A stretch of DNA of 64,000 nt from Vibrionaceae bacterium (lineage in GTDB: Bacteria > Pseudomonadota > Gammaproteobacteria > Enterobacterales > Vibrionaceae). The notes below the pieces were generated by a model that made no database searches, had not been told where the DNA came from, and saw only the letters and a list, made by a program, of their open reading frames with translations. A program made the position numbers and the translations under genes. Of the stretch, positions 16,769 to 28,368 are shown in pieces. Where the stretch lies: the NCBI GenBank assembly GCA_018222805.1, contig JAAEZQ010000015.1, positions 1-64,000 of the forward strand, given 5' to 3'. Each line of letters opens with the position of its first letter. Position 1 is the first letter of the stretch.

Positions 16769-17497
16769 ATGACAACATTATTTATATCAGACCTGCACCT
16801 TACGCCGTCTCGCCCTGACATTACACAATGTTTCGTGACTTTTATGCGTACAGAAGCCCCAAAAGCAGACGCACTTTACGTGTTAGGCGATCTTTTCGAG
16901 TTTTGGGTCGGTGACGACGACAAGACTCCTTTTGCAAACCAAATTCGAACCGAGTTTAAAACGCTTACCGACAGTGGCGTTCCAGTTTTCTTTATTCAAG
17001 GCAATCGTGATTTCCTGCTAGGCGAGCGTTTTTGCAAACAAACAGGGATTACACTTCTTGATGATGTTTGTACCATTGACCTTTATGGCAAAAAGGCAGT
17101 GATCTTACATGGCGATACCCTATGTACAGACGATGTGGACTATCAGAAATTTCGCAAGACCGTTCACCAACCTTGGCTACAATGGGTCTTCAACCATATC
17201 CCGTGGTTTATAAAGAAAAAAATTGTCGCGAAAGTTCAGTCTGATATTCGAGATGACAAAAGTAGCAAACCGTTGGACATTATGGATGTCAACCAGAATG
17301 AAGTAGAGAAAGTGATGTCTCAATATTGCGTCGACCTGATGATTCATGGCCATACCCATCGCCCAGACACGCATAACTTTGACGTCAACGGTGTTAAAAA
17401 AACGCGCATAGTTTTAGGTGATTGGTATACGCAAGGCTCAGTTTTACAAGTAAATTCTGACCGTTTTCTTCTACAAACAAGGTCTTTCAACACATAA
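16769..17497 (+). CDS. lpxH: UDP-2,3-diacylglucosamine diphosphatase
   Basis: Makes lipid X from UDP-2,3-diacylglucosamine in lipid A synthesis, at the inner face of the membrane. The 242 residues are a calcineurin-like metallophosphatase: FISDLHL (D and H metal ligands) at residues 5-11, [13 protein letters not shown] near 38, GNRDF near 79, HGDTLCTDD near 113 and HGHTHRPD near 195. The start is placed at 16769 because it gives the conserved [11 protein letters not shown] terminus; an in-frame TTG farther upstream would translate through the hairpin. ppiB-lpxH order is conserved with V. cholerae, as far as I recall. The missing clear ribosome site is unusual. Confidence 0.96.
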   Translation: MTTLFISDLHLTPSRPDITQCFVTFMRTEAPKADALYVLGDLFEFWVGDDDKTPFANQIRTEFKTLTDSGVPVFFIQGNRDFLLGERFCKQTGITLLDDVCTIDLYGKKAVILHGDTLCTDDVDYQKFRKTVHQPWLQWVFNHIPWFIKKKIVAKVQSDIRDDKSSKPLDIMDVNQNEVEKVMSQYCVDLMIHGHTHRPDTHNFDVNGVKKTRIVLGDWYTQGSVLQVNSDRFLLQTRSFNT

Positions 17498-17605
17498 TTT
17501 ACGCAAAACGCGTCAGGTGCTTACAATATTCGGACTTAAAGCATGGATATTTTACGAAAAATCATTATTATCGTATCACTCAGTTAAGCAGAATGAAGTC
17601 CCTAA

Positions 17606-18820
17606 TTGAAGTATTCTTACGTAGCTCGCCAACCTATTCTAGACAGAGAAAAGCGAACCATTGGTTATGAGCTTCTCTTTCGAGACGGTCCCAAAAATAC
17701 CTTCCCTGAAGTAGAGCCCGAGCTGGCTACCAGTCGATTGCTGTCTGATCATTTTTTATCGACGCATTACAATACATTAGGTAACAAGCTGGGGTTTGTT
17801 AACTTCCCCCAGCAGAGTCTGGTTAACTTGGTTCCGACTTTATTTCCCAAAGACTCATTAGTCATCGAGGTTCTAGAAGATTGTGAGCCAACTGAAGAAC
17901 TGCTTAGAGCGATTAAACATTTGCATGAATATGGGTACAAAATAGCACTGGATGATTTTGTACCGACCAAAGCTTGGAAACAATTTCTTCCTTATGTCTC
18001 AATTATCAAGTTTGACATTCGCTTAGTGCCAATAGAAAAAGCGGCAATTTACATTCAATCTCTTAGTCACTACAACATCGACTTTCTTGCAGAGAAAGTG
18101 GAAACCTATGAAGAATTTGAACAGACTCTAGAAGCAGGATTCAATTACTTTCAGGGCTACTTCTTCAGCAAACCGGAGATGATCAAGAAAAAGCAACTGA
18201 AACCCTCATTTTTGGCAGTTATTCAATTGTGTAAAGAGATTGCGGATAAACCCATCAACTTTGATGAAGTTGAACGTCTTTTTACCATTGATATTACGCT
18301 TTCGTACAAGTTACTGACTTACGTCAATTCCGGTTATACGCTCACCACAAAAATTAAGTCATTCAGACAAGCTCTGATTTACTTGGGTGAAGATCGTTTA
18401 CGACGATTCATCTCACTCGTTGCCATCGCTTCTGTTCAAGATGACAAGCCAGATTCCCTCTATACACTCGCAATCCAACGGGCTCGAATGTGTGAGTTAT
18501 TGCTGAGCCTGATGAAGACTAAGTACGACCCTGGACAAGCCTTTCTGACCGGGATGTTTTCACTTCTTGATTCGCTGCTCGATCAACCTTTGTGCGATGT
18601 GATTAACGACATTCCTGTGGATGACGATATCAAACAGGCTCTCACAAGCCACAAAGGTGTTTTGGGGTACCTGCTGTCTATGACTATCGCTTATGAACAG
18701 GCCAACTGGGAGCGGGTTGAGAAGTATTGTGCGGCTCTCAAGCTCACAGAAGAGCAACTTGTAGAAACATTTAACCAGTCCACAGTCTGGGCTCAGGAAC
18801 TGCTTTCCCAAAGTTCTTAA
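17606..18820 (+). CDS. EAL-HDOD signalling protein (YuxH type), possible c-di-GMP phosphodiesterase or sensor
   Basis: A 404-residue cytoplasmic protein. The N-terminal half is an EAL domain whose signature is changed to YELLFR (ELL instead of EAL). Other EAL positions remain: EVLED near residue 88, ALDDF near 112, IKFD near 133, AEKVET near 160 and FQGYFFSKP near 180, so activity is possible. The C-terminal half (from about residue 200) is an HDOD domain of the kind found in signalling and chemotaxis-linked proteins. Translation probably starts with TTG at 17606, because no in-frame ATG gives the conserved YVARQPILD start. No GGDEF domain is present. Which c-di-GMP process it serves is unknown. 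Confidence 0.87.
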   Translation: MKYSYVARQPILDREKRTIGYELLFRDGPKNTFPEVEPELATSRLLSDHFLSTHYNTLGNKLGFVNFPQQSLVNLVPTLFPKDSLVIEVLEDCEPTEELLRAIKHLHEYGYKIALDDFVPTKAWKQFLPYVSIIKFDIRLVPIEKAAIYIQSLSHYNIDFLAEKVETYEEFEQTLEAGFNYFQGYFFSKPEMIKKKQLKPSFLAVIQLCKEIADKPINFDEVERLFTIDITLSYKLLTYVNSGYTLTTKIKSFRQALIYLGEDRLRRFISLVAIASVQDDKPDSLYTLAIQRARMCELLLSLMKTKYDPGQAFLTGMFSLLDSLLDQPLCDVINDIPVDDDIKQALTSHKGVLGYLLSMTIAYEQANWERVEKYCAALKLTEEQLVETFNQSTVWAQELLSQSS

Positions 18821-18909
18821 GTGTTTCCTCTTCTGATAACGTAGATCGTATGTATAATCCTTCCTATCTCACCAATGTGAGTCTGTTTAATTAAATAGAG
18901 ATTCTTTTT

Positions 18910-19413
18910 ATGTCTTCTACCTGCCCTTGCGGCTCCAATCTCACTTATCAACAGTGTTGTGAAATTGCCCATAACAATCACAAAAATGTAGAAACACCAG
19001 AGCAGTTAATGCGCTCACGCTACAGTGCTCATGTTTTGGGTTTAGTGGATTATGTTGTCGCGACTTATCACCCAAGTTGTCATGCTGAAGATCAGCGCGA
19101 AGGCATTACACAATCTATCGATAGTGATTGGTGTCAACTTGAAGTAATAAAAGCTGAAGCTGGCAGTAACGAGAATGAAGGTTTTGTTGAGTTCAACGCC
19201 TATTTCAATGAAGATGGCAAACGCTACTGCCTGAGTGAGCGTTCACGCTTTGTCAAAGAGCATGGCCTTTGGTACTACATTGACGGCACGTTCCCTCAAG
19301 ACGAGAAAGAGCCAGATCCTCGCCTGAGCCAGCCGATAAGCAATCTGAAAGTCGGCCGTAATGATCCATGCATCTGTGGCAGCGGTAAGAAATTTAAGAA
19401 GTGTTGTGGTTAA
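18910..19413 (+). CDS. ychJ: YchJ family (UPF0225) SEC-C motif protein
   Basis: A 167-residue soluble protein with two cysteine-rich SEC-C-like zinc motifs: [13 protein letters not shown] at the N-terminus and [17 protein letters not shown] at the C-terminus. Between them is an NTF2-like domain ([22 protein letters not shown]). This is the domain order of YchJ. The SEC-C motif is best known from SecA, where it binds zinc and SecB or ribosomes; the role of YchJ itself is not established. It is monocistronic, with its own terminator shared with the convergent his operon. Confidence 0.93.
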   Translation: MSSTCPCGSNLTYQQCCEIAHNNHKNVETPEQLMRSRYSAHVLGLVDYVVATYHPSCHAEDQREGITQSIDSDWCQLEVIKAEAGSNENEGFVEFNAYFNEDGKRYCLSERSRFVKEHGLWYYIDGTFPQDEKEPDPRLSQPISNLKVGRNDPCICGSGKKFKKCCG

Positions 19414-19434
19414 TCCACAAACTTGCTGATAAAC

Positions 19435-19460
19435 AAAAGGCTTCCGATTGGAAGCCTTTT
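19435..19460. terminator. Shared terminator of ychJ and the his operon
   Basis: A perfect 11-bp stem AAAAGGCTTCC/GGAAGCCTTTT with loop GATT. T runs occur on the plus strand; the A-rich left flank gives a weaker T run on the minus strand. Confidence 0.85.
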
Positions 19461-19485
19461 TAGTATATCGTAATTACAAGCAAAG

Positions 19486-20117
19486 TTACTTGTGACGCTC
19501 TTTGAGCTTATTCACTACGTCGTTCATAGACAGACCTTGGTCTTGCAGCAGAACCATTAAGTGATAAATCAAATCCGCCGATTCGCATACTAGTTCCGCC
19601 TTGTCACCCGACGTTGCCGCAAGCGCGACTTCAACGCCCTCTTCGCCCACTTTCTGCGAAATACGCTTGGTGCCACGGGCATAAAGACTGGCGGTATAAG
19701 AGGACTCTGGGTCGGCGTCCTTGCGGGCAGCCAGTAGCTGCTCAAGTTGATGAAGCCACACCATTTGAGACTCTTCTTGCGCATCCCCATCCCAGCACGT
19801 TGTGGTACCAGTGTGGCAAGTTGGACCAATCGGGTTCACTTTTACCAACAGGGTATCATTGTCACAATCCAGTGAAATATTCACCAACTGAAGAACGTTA
19901 CCCGAGGTTTCGCCTTTGGTCCACAATCGCTCTTTGGTGCGAGAGAAAAATGTCACCTGACCAGTTTCACCCGTTTTTACTAGTGCGTCCTGGTTCATGT
20001 AACCCATCATCAGAACTTGGCTGGACTGGAAATCCTGAACGATAGCAGGTACCAGACCATCCACCTTCTCCCAGTTGATTCTCTCTTGTAGAGAACTTAC
20101 TTCGGTGGCTGCAAAAC

Positions 20118-20121
<4 letters not shown>
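19486..20121 (-). CDS. hisI: Bifunctional phosphoribosyl-AMP cyclohydrolase / phosphoribosyl-ATP pyrophosphatase
   Basis: Catalyses steps 2 and 3 of histidine synthesis. The 211-residue fusion has the HisI cyclohydrolase domain first ([15 protein letters not shown] near residue 36, [10 protein letters not shown] near 67, [10 protein letters not shown] near 83, CHTG near 101). The HisE pyrophosphatase domain begins near residue 117 ([26 protein letters not shown]). The ATG overlaps the hisF stop by 4 bp, which shows translational coupling. It is the last gene of the his operon. Confidence 0.97.
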
Positions 20122-22238
<2,117 letters not shown>

Positions 22239-22274
22239 TGTACTCATCTCCTATCAATACTCTAAGGAATGACC

Positions 22275-23348
22275 TTAAAGAACGCCTTTACTACTTGGCA
22301 TCTCGTTACCTTCTACTTTGATCGCCTGACGCAAGGTTCGGCCGAAGGCTTTAAACAAGCTTTCAATGATGTGGTGATCATTGTCGCCAGCAGAAGACAG
22401 GTGCAGAGTACATGCTAACGTATCTGTCAAAGAGCGGAAGAAGTGCACAACCATCTCGGTAGAGAGGTCTCCGACTTGCTCGCGGCCAAACTCCGCATCG
22501 AACTTCAGGAATGGGCGGCCAGATAAATCTAACGCACATTGTGCCAGACACTCATCCATCGGAAGGCTAAAGCCAAAACGGCCAATACCACGTTTATCGC
22601 CTAGTGCTTCTTTCAGTGCCTGCCCAAGTGCCAGCGCAGTGTCTTCTACTGTGTGGTGATCATCAATGTGAAGATCGCCTTTTACCTTACAGACAAGCTG
22701 GAAACCACCGTGGGTTGCGATTTGATCAAGCATGTGATCAAAGAATCCCATCCCTGTTGAGATCTCATTGCCACCTTGTTCATCAAGGTTAACGGTTACT
22801 TTGATATCCGTTTCTTTGGTGGTACGAATAACTTCAGCAACACGAGCTTTCACAGTCAGATCTTTTAGGATTTGCTTCCAACCCATGGTCTCTGGGTTAT
22901 ATTGAATGCCGCGAATCGCCATATTTTCAGCAAGTTGAAGGTCCGTCGCGCGGTCGCCAATCACAACCGAATTCTGGAAGTCAACTTTGCCGCCCTGAAG
23001 GTATTCTTTCACCATACCTAACTTAGGCTTACGGCAAGAACAATTATCTTCATCAAAGTGAGGACAGATCAGAACGTCATCAAACTTCACGCCCTGAGAT
23101 TCGAAAATCTCCATCATCATGTTGTGCGGCACATCAAAGTCTTCTTGTGGATAGCTATCCGTACCCAGACCATCCTGATTGGTCACCATCACCAAACGGT
23201 AACCTGCATCCTGCAACGCAAGCAGGCTTGGGATCACGTATGGCTCTAACTTCAACTTGTCGAGGCGGTCTACTTGGAAATCAATCGGCGGCTCAACGAT
23301 CAGTGTGCCATCACGGTCAATAAAAAGGATTTTTTGTTGTTTGCTCAC
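22275..23348 (-). CDS. hisB: Bifunctional histidinol-phosphatase / imidazoleglycerol-phosphate dehydratase
   Basis: Catalyses steps 6 and 8 of histidine synthesis. The 357-residue fusion starts with a HAD phosphatase domain: FIDRDGTLI at residues 9-17, zinc-binding cysteines in [14 protein letters not shown] near 96-110, and GDRATD near 132. The dehydratase domain follows from about residue 168, with the metal-binding HHTVEDTA near 222 and DNDHHIIES near 320. GTG start with AAGGA 7 nt upstream. The fusion is typical of gamma-proteobacteria. Confidence 0.98.
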   Translation of the reverse strand: MSKQQKILFIDRDGTLIVEPPIDFQVDRLDKLKLEPYVIPSLLALQDAGYRLVMVTNQDGLGTDSYPQEDFDVPHNMMMEIFESQGVKFDDVLICPHFDEDNCSCRKPKLGMVKEYLQGGKVDFQNSVVIGDRATDLQLAENMAIRGIQYNPETMGWKQILKDLTVKARVAEVIRTTKETDIKVTVNLDEQGGNEISTGMGFFDHMLDQIATHGGFQLVCKVKGDLHIDDHHTVEDTALALGQALKEALGDKRGIGRFGFSLPMDECLAQCALDLSGRPFLKFDAEFGREQVGDLSTEMVVHFFRSLTDTLACTLHLSSAGDNDHHIIESLFKAFGRTLRQAIKVEGNEMPSSKGVL

Positions 23349-23424
23349 TAGAACATCCTTATTGCTAATCTTGGTTGGCTCTCACTCGAGTGTGAGAGCA
23401 AGGTAACTTTATGACTTTACAGCT

Positions 23425-24480
<1,056 letters not shown>

Positions 24481-25773
24481 TTACTTCGCTGCCAGTTTTT
24501 CTACACGAATCGTTACCGCACGCTTGTGTGCATCCAGACCTTCCGCTTCTGCCATGGTGACAACCGTAGGAGCCAGGTTTTTAAGGCCTTCAGCAGAGAG
24601 CTCTTGAACGGTCATGCGTTTCGAGAAATCCGCTAAGCCAAGGCTAGAGTATGTTCGAGTGTAGCCATACGTCGGAAGGACGTGGTTAGTACCAGAGGCA
24701 TAGTCACCAGCAGACTCAGGCGACCAGTCACCCAAGAAAATAGAGCCGGCGTTATCAAGTAGTGGCAACAACTCACGTGGGTTTTTGGTCTGCACGATTA
24801 AGTGCTCAGGGCCGTAGAAGTTGGAGATTGACACCGCTTGAGTCAGGGACTCAGAAATAATAATCAAACTTGATGCTAACGCTTTTTGAGCAATGTCGGC
24901 ACGCGAAAGTTGCTTCAGCTGGCGTTGTACTGCATCGGTTACTTGATCAGCGATGACCTCTGACGGAGTAACAAGTACTACTTGTGAGTCAGGGCCGTGC
25001 TCTGCTTGGCTAAGTAGGTCAGCAGCAATAAAGTCAGCGTCAGCCGTTTCATCAGCAAGAACCAAAACTTCAGATGGCCCCGCTGGCATATCAATCGCTG
25101 CGCCACGGAAATCATTACTGACTTGACGTTTAGCCTCTGTCACGTAAGCGTTACCTGGACCAAATATTTTATCGACCTTCGAAACGCTCTCGGTTCCGTA
25201 AGCCATCGCGGCAACCGCTTGGCCACCACCCACATTGTATACTTCGTCGATACCGCAAAGTTTTGCAACGTACAATATTTCATCTGCAATTGGCGGAGGA
25301 GAACAAAGCACCACTTTACGACATCCGGCAATTTTTGCTGGTACACCAAGCATCAAAACGGTTGATGGCAACGGCGCGCTGCCACCCGGGATGTACAAAC
25401 CGACTTTTTGGATTGGGCGGGTCACTTGCTCACACATTACACCCGGTTGAGTCTCAACTTTAATTGGCTGAGGCTTTTGAGCTTTATGGAACTTAGCAAT
25501 ATTCTCGTAAGCTTGATTGAGTGCGCTTTTCATCTTCTCAGAAAGACGCGCAGCAGCTGCATCAATTTCATTAGCAGAAACACGAATTGAATCTGGCTTT
25601 ACCCGGTCAAACTTTTCGGTAAGCTCTACAAGTGCAGCATCCCCTTCGCTACGCACTTTTGCAATTACCTCCGCAACCGCAGCAGTGATGTTCGCGCCTT
25701 CTGTAATAGCCGGACGCTCTAAAATCGAATCTTGTTGATTTTCACTTAGTGATTGCCAAACAACTGTTCTCAT
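24481..25773 (-). CDS. hisD: Histidinol dehydrogenase
   Basis: Zinc- and NAD-dependent oxidation of histidinol to histidine, the final two reactions. The 430 residues are of standard length. The signature region includes [14 protein letters not shown] near residue 232 and [13 protein letters not shown] near 252, and zinc-binding residues are expected in the same block; FYGPEHLIV near 320 and [10 protein letters not shown] near 362 are also characteristic. Starts 5 bp after the hisG stop codon. Confidence 0.98.
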   Translation of the reverse strand: MRTVVWQSLSENQQDSILERPAITEGANITAAVAEVIAKVRSEGDAALVELTEKFDRVKPDSIRVSANEIDAAAARLSEKMKSALNQAYENIAKFHKAQKPQPIKVETQPGVMCEQVTRPIQKVGLYIPGGSAPLPSTVLMLGVPAKIAGCRKVVLCSPPPIADEILYVAKLCGIDEVYNVGGGQAVAAMAYGTESVSKVDKIFGPGNAYVTEAKRQVSNDFRGAAIDMPAGPSEVLVLADETADADFIAADLLSQAEHGPDSQVVLVTPSEVIADQVTDAVQRQLKQLSRADIAQKALASSLIIISESLTQAVSISNFYGPEHLIVQTKNPRELLPLLDNAGSIFLGDWSPESAGDYASGTNHVLPTYGYTRTYSSLGLADFSKRMTVQELSAEGLKNLAPTVVTMAEAEGLDAHKRAVTIRVEKLAAK

Positions 25774-25778
25774 GACCC

Positions 25779-26675
25779 TTACTCCATCATTTTTTCAATT
25801 GGTAGCACGAGAATTGAGCTCGCACCTAGCTCTTTTAGCTGTTCCATTGTTTCCCAGAACAGGTTCTCAGAGCTCACCAAGTGAACCGCCATTTTCTGTT
25901 TATCTGCAGATAATGGTAATACAGTTGGGTCTTCCGCACCCGGCAGTAGCGCTTTAATTTGTTCGAGCTTTTCTGCTGGCGCGTGTAGCATGATGTATTT
26001 TGACTCTTTTGCTTGCTGAACACCCTGCATACGCGTAAGTAACTTATTGATCAGTGCGGTCTTATCCGCGTCAAACTCACCCAAGCGTTGAATAAGCGTG
26101 GCTTTTGATTTAAAGATAACTTCCGCTTCTTTAAGGCCATTTGCTTCTAGTGTCGCACCTGTTGAAACCAAGTCGGCAATCGCATCAGCCAGACCTGCTC
26201 GTGGTGCGACTTCTACAGAACCTGTCAGCATACAAGTTGAGAACGGTACACCTGCTTTATCCATATATGCCTTAAGCAGGTGCGGATACGTCGTAGCAAT
26301 GCGTTTACCCGCTAAATCCTGAGGGCCGTTGTATTCTTCATCCTTATCGATGGCAATAGACAAACGACAACCACCAAAATCAAGACGACGAAGTTGAACA
26401 AATTCACATGGTTCACCTTGTACTTTACGGTCTAAACGCACTTCTTCCAGTTCGTTTTCACCGATGAAACCGAGGTCAACAACGCCGTCCATAACCAGCC
26501 CTGGAATATCGTCATCACGTACGAGTAACAAATCAATTGGCATATTTTCTGAGTGAACCACAAGACGTTCACCCATGAGGTTAAACTTCACGCCGCACTG
26601 TTTAAGTAGAGCTTGGCTCTCTTTACTAAGACGACCTTTTTTTTGAATTGCGATTCTTAAGCGTTGTGATTGCAT
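25779..26675 (-). CDS. hisG: ATP phosphoribosyltransferase (long form)
   Basis: Commits PRPP and ATP to histidine synthesis and is the feedback-inhibited enzyme of the pathway. The start at 26675 gives 298 residues and the terminus [17 protein letters not shown], with an AGGGA ribosome site; this is the long HisG with a C-terminal ACT-like regulatory domain (from about residue 225). The PRPP-binding segment [14 protein letters not shown] is near residue 170. It is the first structural gene of the operon, about 165 bp after the His leader peptide and behind an attenuator. Confidence 0.97.
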   Translation of the reverse strand: MQSQRLRIAIQKKGRLSKESQALLKQCGVKFNLMGERLVVHSENMPIDLLLVRDDDIPGLVMDGVVDLGFIGENELEEVRLDRKVQGEPCEFVQLRRLDFGGCRLSIAIDKDEEYNGPQDLAGKRIATTYPHLLKAYMDKAGVPFSTCMLTGSVEVAPRAGLADAIADLVSTGATLEANGLKEAEVIFKSKATLIQRLGEFDADKTALINKLLTRMQGVQQAKESKYIMLHAPAEKLEQIKALLPGAEDPTVLPLSADKQKMAVHLVSSENLFWETMEQLKELGASSILVLPIEKMME

Positions 26676-26731
26676 TGCTATGTCCCTGTACAAGATATTG
26701 AAAACTAATTAATTTTTAAACCAAAAACGAA

Positions 26732-26767
26732 AAAACCCTCGGAAGAATGTTTTCTCCCGAGGGTTTT
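26732..26767 (-). terminator. his operon attenuator terminator
   Basis: AAAACCCTCGG (26732-26742) pairs perfectly with CCGAGGGTTTT (26757-26767). On the minus strand the stem is followed by a run of six T. It lies between the His leader peptide and hisG, where premature termination would be relieved when the ribosome stalls at His codons. Confidence 0.88.
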
Positions 26768-26794
26768 AAATCTGAAATTCTTTGATTTTAACCT

Positions 26795-26835
26795 CCGGGA
26801 GCTTCCTATCTCCCGGGTATGCGCACATCTCCCGA
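26795..26835 (-). promoter_or_regulatory. Competing hairpin arms of the his attenuator
   Basis: CCGGGAG (26795-26801) and CTCCCGG (26810-26816) form a stem; a third CTCCCGA copy is at 26829-26835 beside the leader stop codon and a fourth at 26754-26760 inside the terminator loop/arm. These interchangeable blocks are what an attenuator needs for pause and antiterminator structures. The exact pairing scheme was not computed. Confidence 0.65.
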
Positions 26836-26839
26836 AAGA

Positions 26840-26887
26840 CTAGATTGGGTGATGATGATGATGAATGTTCATTACAAAATTGCGCAT
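26840..26887 (-). CDS. hisL: his operon leader peptide with five consecutive histidines
   Basis: On the minus strand an open frame reads MRNFVMNIHHHHHPI and stops with TAG. Five His codons in a row upstream of hisG and a terminator hairpin identify a transcription-attenuation leader: low charged tRNA-His stalls the ribosome and prevents terminator formation. An internal ATG at 26872 would give a 10-residue peptide; neither start has a clear ribosome site. The E. coli leader has seven His codons, so this one is slightly shorter in its control run. Confidence 0.88.
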   Translation of the reverse strand: MRNFVMNIHHHHHPI

Positions 26888-27237
26888 ACTTATTTTACTA
26901 CTCTGATTCATTGCTTTGTTGGTAACAACACTAACCAAGGATTCTGTTTTTTTCAACACTAAATTTTACCTTTTATTAAAATTTTTAATAACATATTGTT
27001 TTTGTTTAATTTTAATTTAAATAGCCTGCACTAAGAACCTGTGAAAGATGTATCTATTCAACTGGTATCTTAGTGTTTGGCATCGAATTTATTAAATTCC
27101 CTATAGACAGCCAGTTAGCATTTTCCATCACTAGCAATTGACGCTTTTCTCAATAAAAAGACAACAACTTCTCTCTGGCCAACTGATTAAAAACTATTAT
27201 TTTATTGGGGCAAAAATAGTGATTTATATAGTGATTT
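26888..27237. other. 350-bp divergent region between the his leader and the sigma-54 activator gene
   Basis: No gene is seen. The minus-strand half must contain the his promoter. The plus-strand half ends in an exact tandem 12-bp repeat (27216-27239) that runs into the activator's start codon. The stretch is AT-rich throughout. Confidence 0.6.
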
Positions 27238-27239
27238 AT
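27216..27239 (+). repeat. Tandem 12-bp direct repeat overlapping a start codon
   Basis: ATAGTGATTTAT occurs twice back to back (27216-27227 and 27228-27239); the last two bases are the AT of the ATG at 27238. No Shine-Dalgarno sequence is present near this start, since the only G-rich run (GGGG) is about 28 nt upstream. Confidence 0.8.
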
Positions 27240-28194
27240 GATGAAACTGTATAACTGTAGTGCTAATAAAGTTGTGGATTTCAGCGATGCCGATTTATAT
27301 CCATTAATCGGCAAAAGTGCTTGTATCCAAGAACTTCGTAACGCAATAAAAAAATACGCGCAATGCGACGCAGAAGTGCTCATTCAGGGGGAAACTGGGG
27401 TGGGCAAAGGTTTGTGCGCCCGCCTGATTCATCAGCTATCAAAAAGACGAGAGTGGCCTTTTATCGAAGTAAACTGTGGTGCAATTCCTAGTGGCCTTAT
27501 TGCCTCAGAATTGTTTGGTCATGAAAAAGGCGCGTTTACCGGGGCTATTTCTGATCGTATCGGTTTTATTCAGAAAGCCCATAAAGGAACTTTATTCTTG
27601 GATGAGATTGGAGATATGCCTCCCGATCTTCAAATTCATTTATTACATTTCTTAGAGAGTAAACAAATACATAAAGTCGGCGCCGATAAGTTTATCGATG
27701 TAGATTGTCGTGTGATTGCTGCCAGTCACGTAGATTTGAAAAGTGAAGTGGTTCAGGGTGAGTTCCGAGAGGATCTATTCTACAGGCTCAATATATTGCC
27801 GCTGACTATCCCTCCATTAAGAAAAAGAGGTCGCGATATTCTGATGCTTTCAGAGCATTTTTTGAAAAGCCTGTCTGGCGGCCAAGTAAACAGTATGTCT
27901 ACAGAAGTCGAAGAGATGCTGCTTAAACATCGCTGGCCGGGTAACGTGCGCGAATTACGCAATATAATTCAACGGGCGATTGTCATGTGTGAAGACAACA
28001 CATTGTTAGTTGATGATTTAGGACTTGATTGTAACGAACGACAACTCCTTCCATCGGCCGATCAAATCGATCTTGATTATTTGCTGCAAGCTATCGAAGA
28101 AAATAAACACAACATGAGCGCCGCCGCACGCCACCTCGGTATTTCCAGAACAACCTTGTACCGACTCATGAAAAAATACAACCTCAACGTCTAG
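27238..28194 (+). CDS. Sigma-54-dependent transcriptional activator, PspF-like, no sensor domain
   Basis: A 318-residue enhancer-binding protein. The AAA+ domain begins near residue 23 with Walker A GETGVGKG at about 51, the sigma-54-contacting GAFTGA loop near 98, Walker B TLFLDEIGD near 120, and the arginine-finger region FREDLFYRLN near 180. A Fis-type helix-turn-helix lies at the C-terminus (MSAAARHLGISRTTLYRLMKKY, about 291-312). There is no receiver, GAF or PAS domain, only about 22 residues before the AAA+ core, so it must be controlled by another protein or by its own amount. The only gene directly downstream is the secreted protein, which has a sigma-54 promoter. Two ATG codons open the frame. 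Confidence 0.93.
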   Translation: MMKLYNCSANKVVDFSDADLYPLIGKSACIQELRNAIKKYAQCDAEVLIQGETGVGKGLCARLIHQLSKRREWPFIEVNCGAIPSGLIASELFGHEKGAFTGAISDRIGFIQKAHKGTLFLDEIGDMPPDLQIHLLHFLESKQIHKVGADKFIDVDCRVIAASHVDLKSEVVQGEFREDLFYRLNILPLTIPPLRKRGRDILMLSEHFLKSLSGGQVNSMSTEVEEMLLKHRWPGNVRELRNIIQRAIVMCEDNTLLVDDLGLDCNERQLLPSADQIDLDYLLQAIEENKHNMSAAARHLGISRTTLYRLMKKYNLNV

Positions 28195-28211
28195 TACTGT
28201 TCCACTGTAAA

Positions 28212-28226
28212 GTAACACTGTGTAAC
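28212..28226. promoter_or_regulatory. Dyad suited to an upstream activator site
   Basis: GTAACACTGTGTAAC is a palindrome with one mismatched pair per arm, centred near 28219. A related CACTGTAA lies just upstream at 28203. The centre is about 117 bp before the predicted start of transcription of the secreted-protein gene, the usual distance for a sigma-54 enhancer. Binding by the neighbouring activator is inferred. Confidence 0.5.
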
Positions 28227-28309
28227 AGCAAACTCTCCTATTATCATTCACTTAAAATTTCAACCTTAAAAACTTAAATTCAGCGCTTTATAAATCAATA
28301 ATTTAAAAC

Positions 28310-28324
28310 GGGCATACTCTTTGC
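28310..28324 (+). promoter_or_regulatory. Sigma-54 (-24/-12) promoter
   Basis: GGGCATACTCTTTGC has GG (28311-28312) and GC (28323-28324) separated by exactly 10 bp, with GGCA and TTGC blocks close to the consensus TGGCAC-N5-TTGC. Transcription would start near 28336, 33 bp before the start codon of the secreted-protein gene. The activator gene lies immediately upstream. Confidence 0.75.
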
Positions 28325-28368
28325 TCCTTACTCCTTAGTCACTAAACACGATGACACAGGAGCAGAAA

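Noticed and set aside
19614..20045. 143-codon plus-strand frame opposite hisI
   Set aside because: Antisense shadow of a well-supported gene, with no ribosome site.
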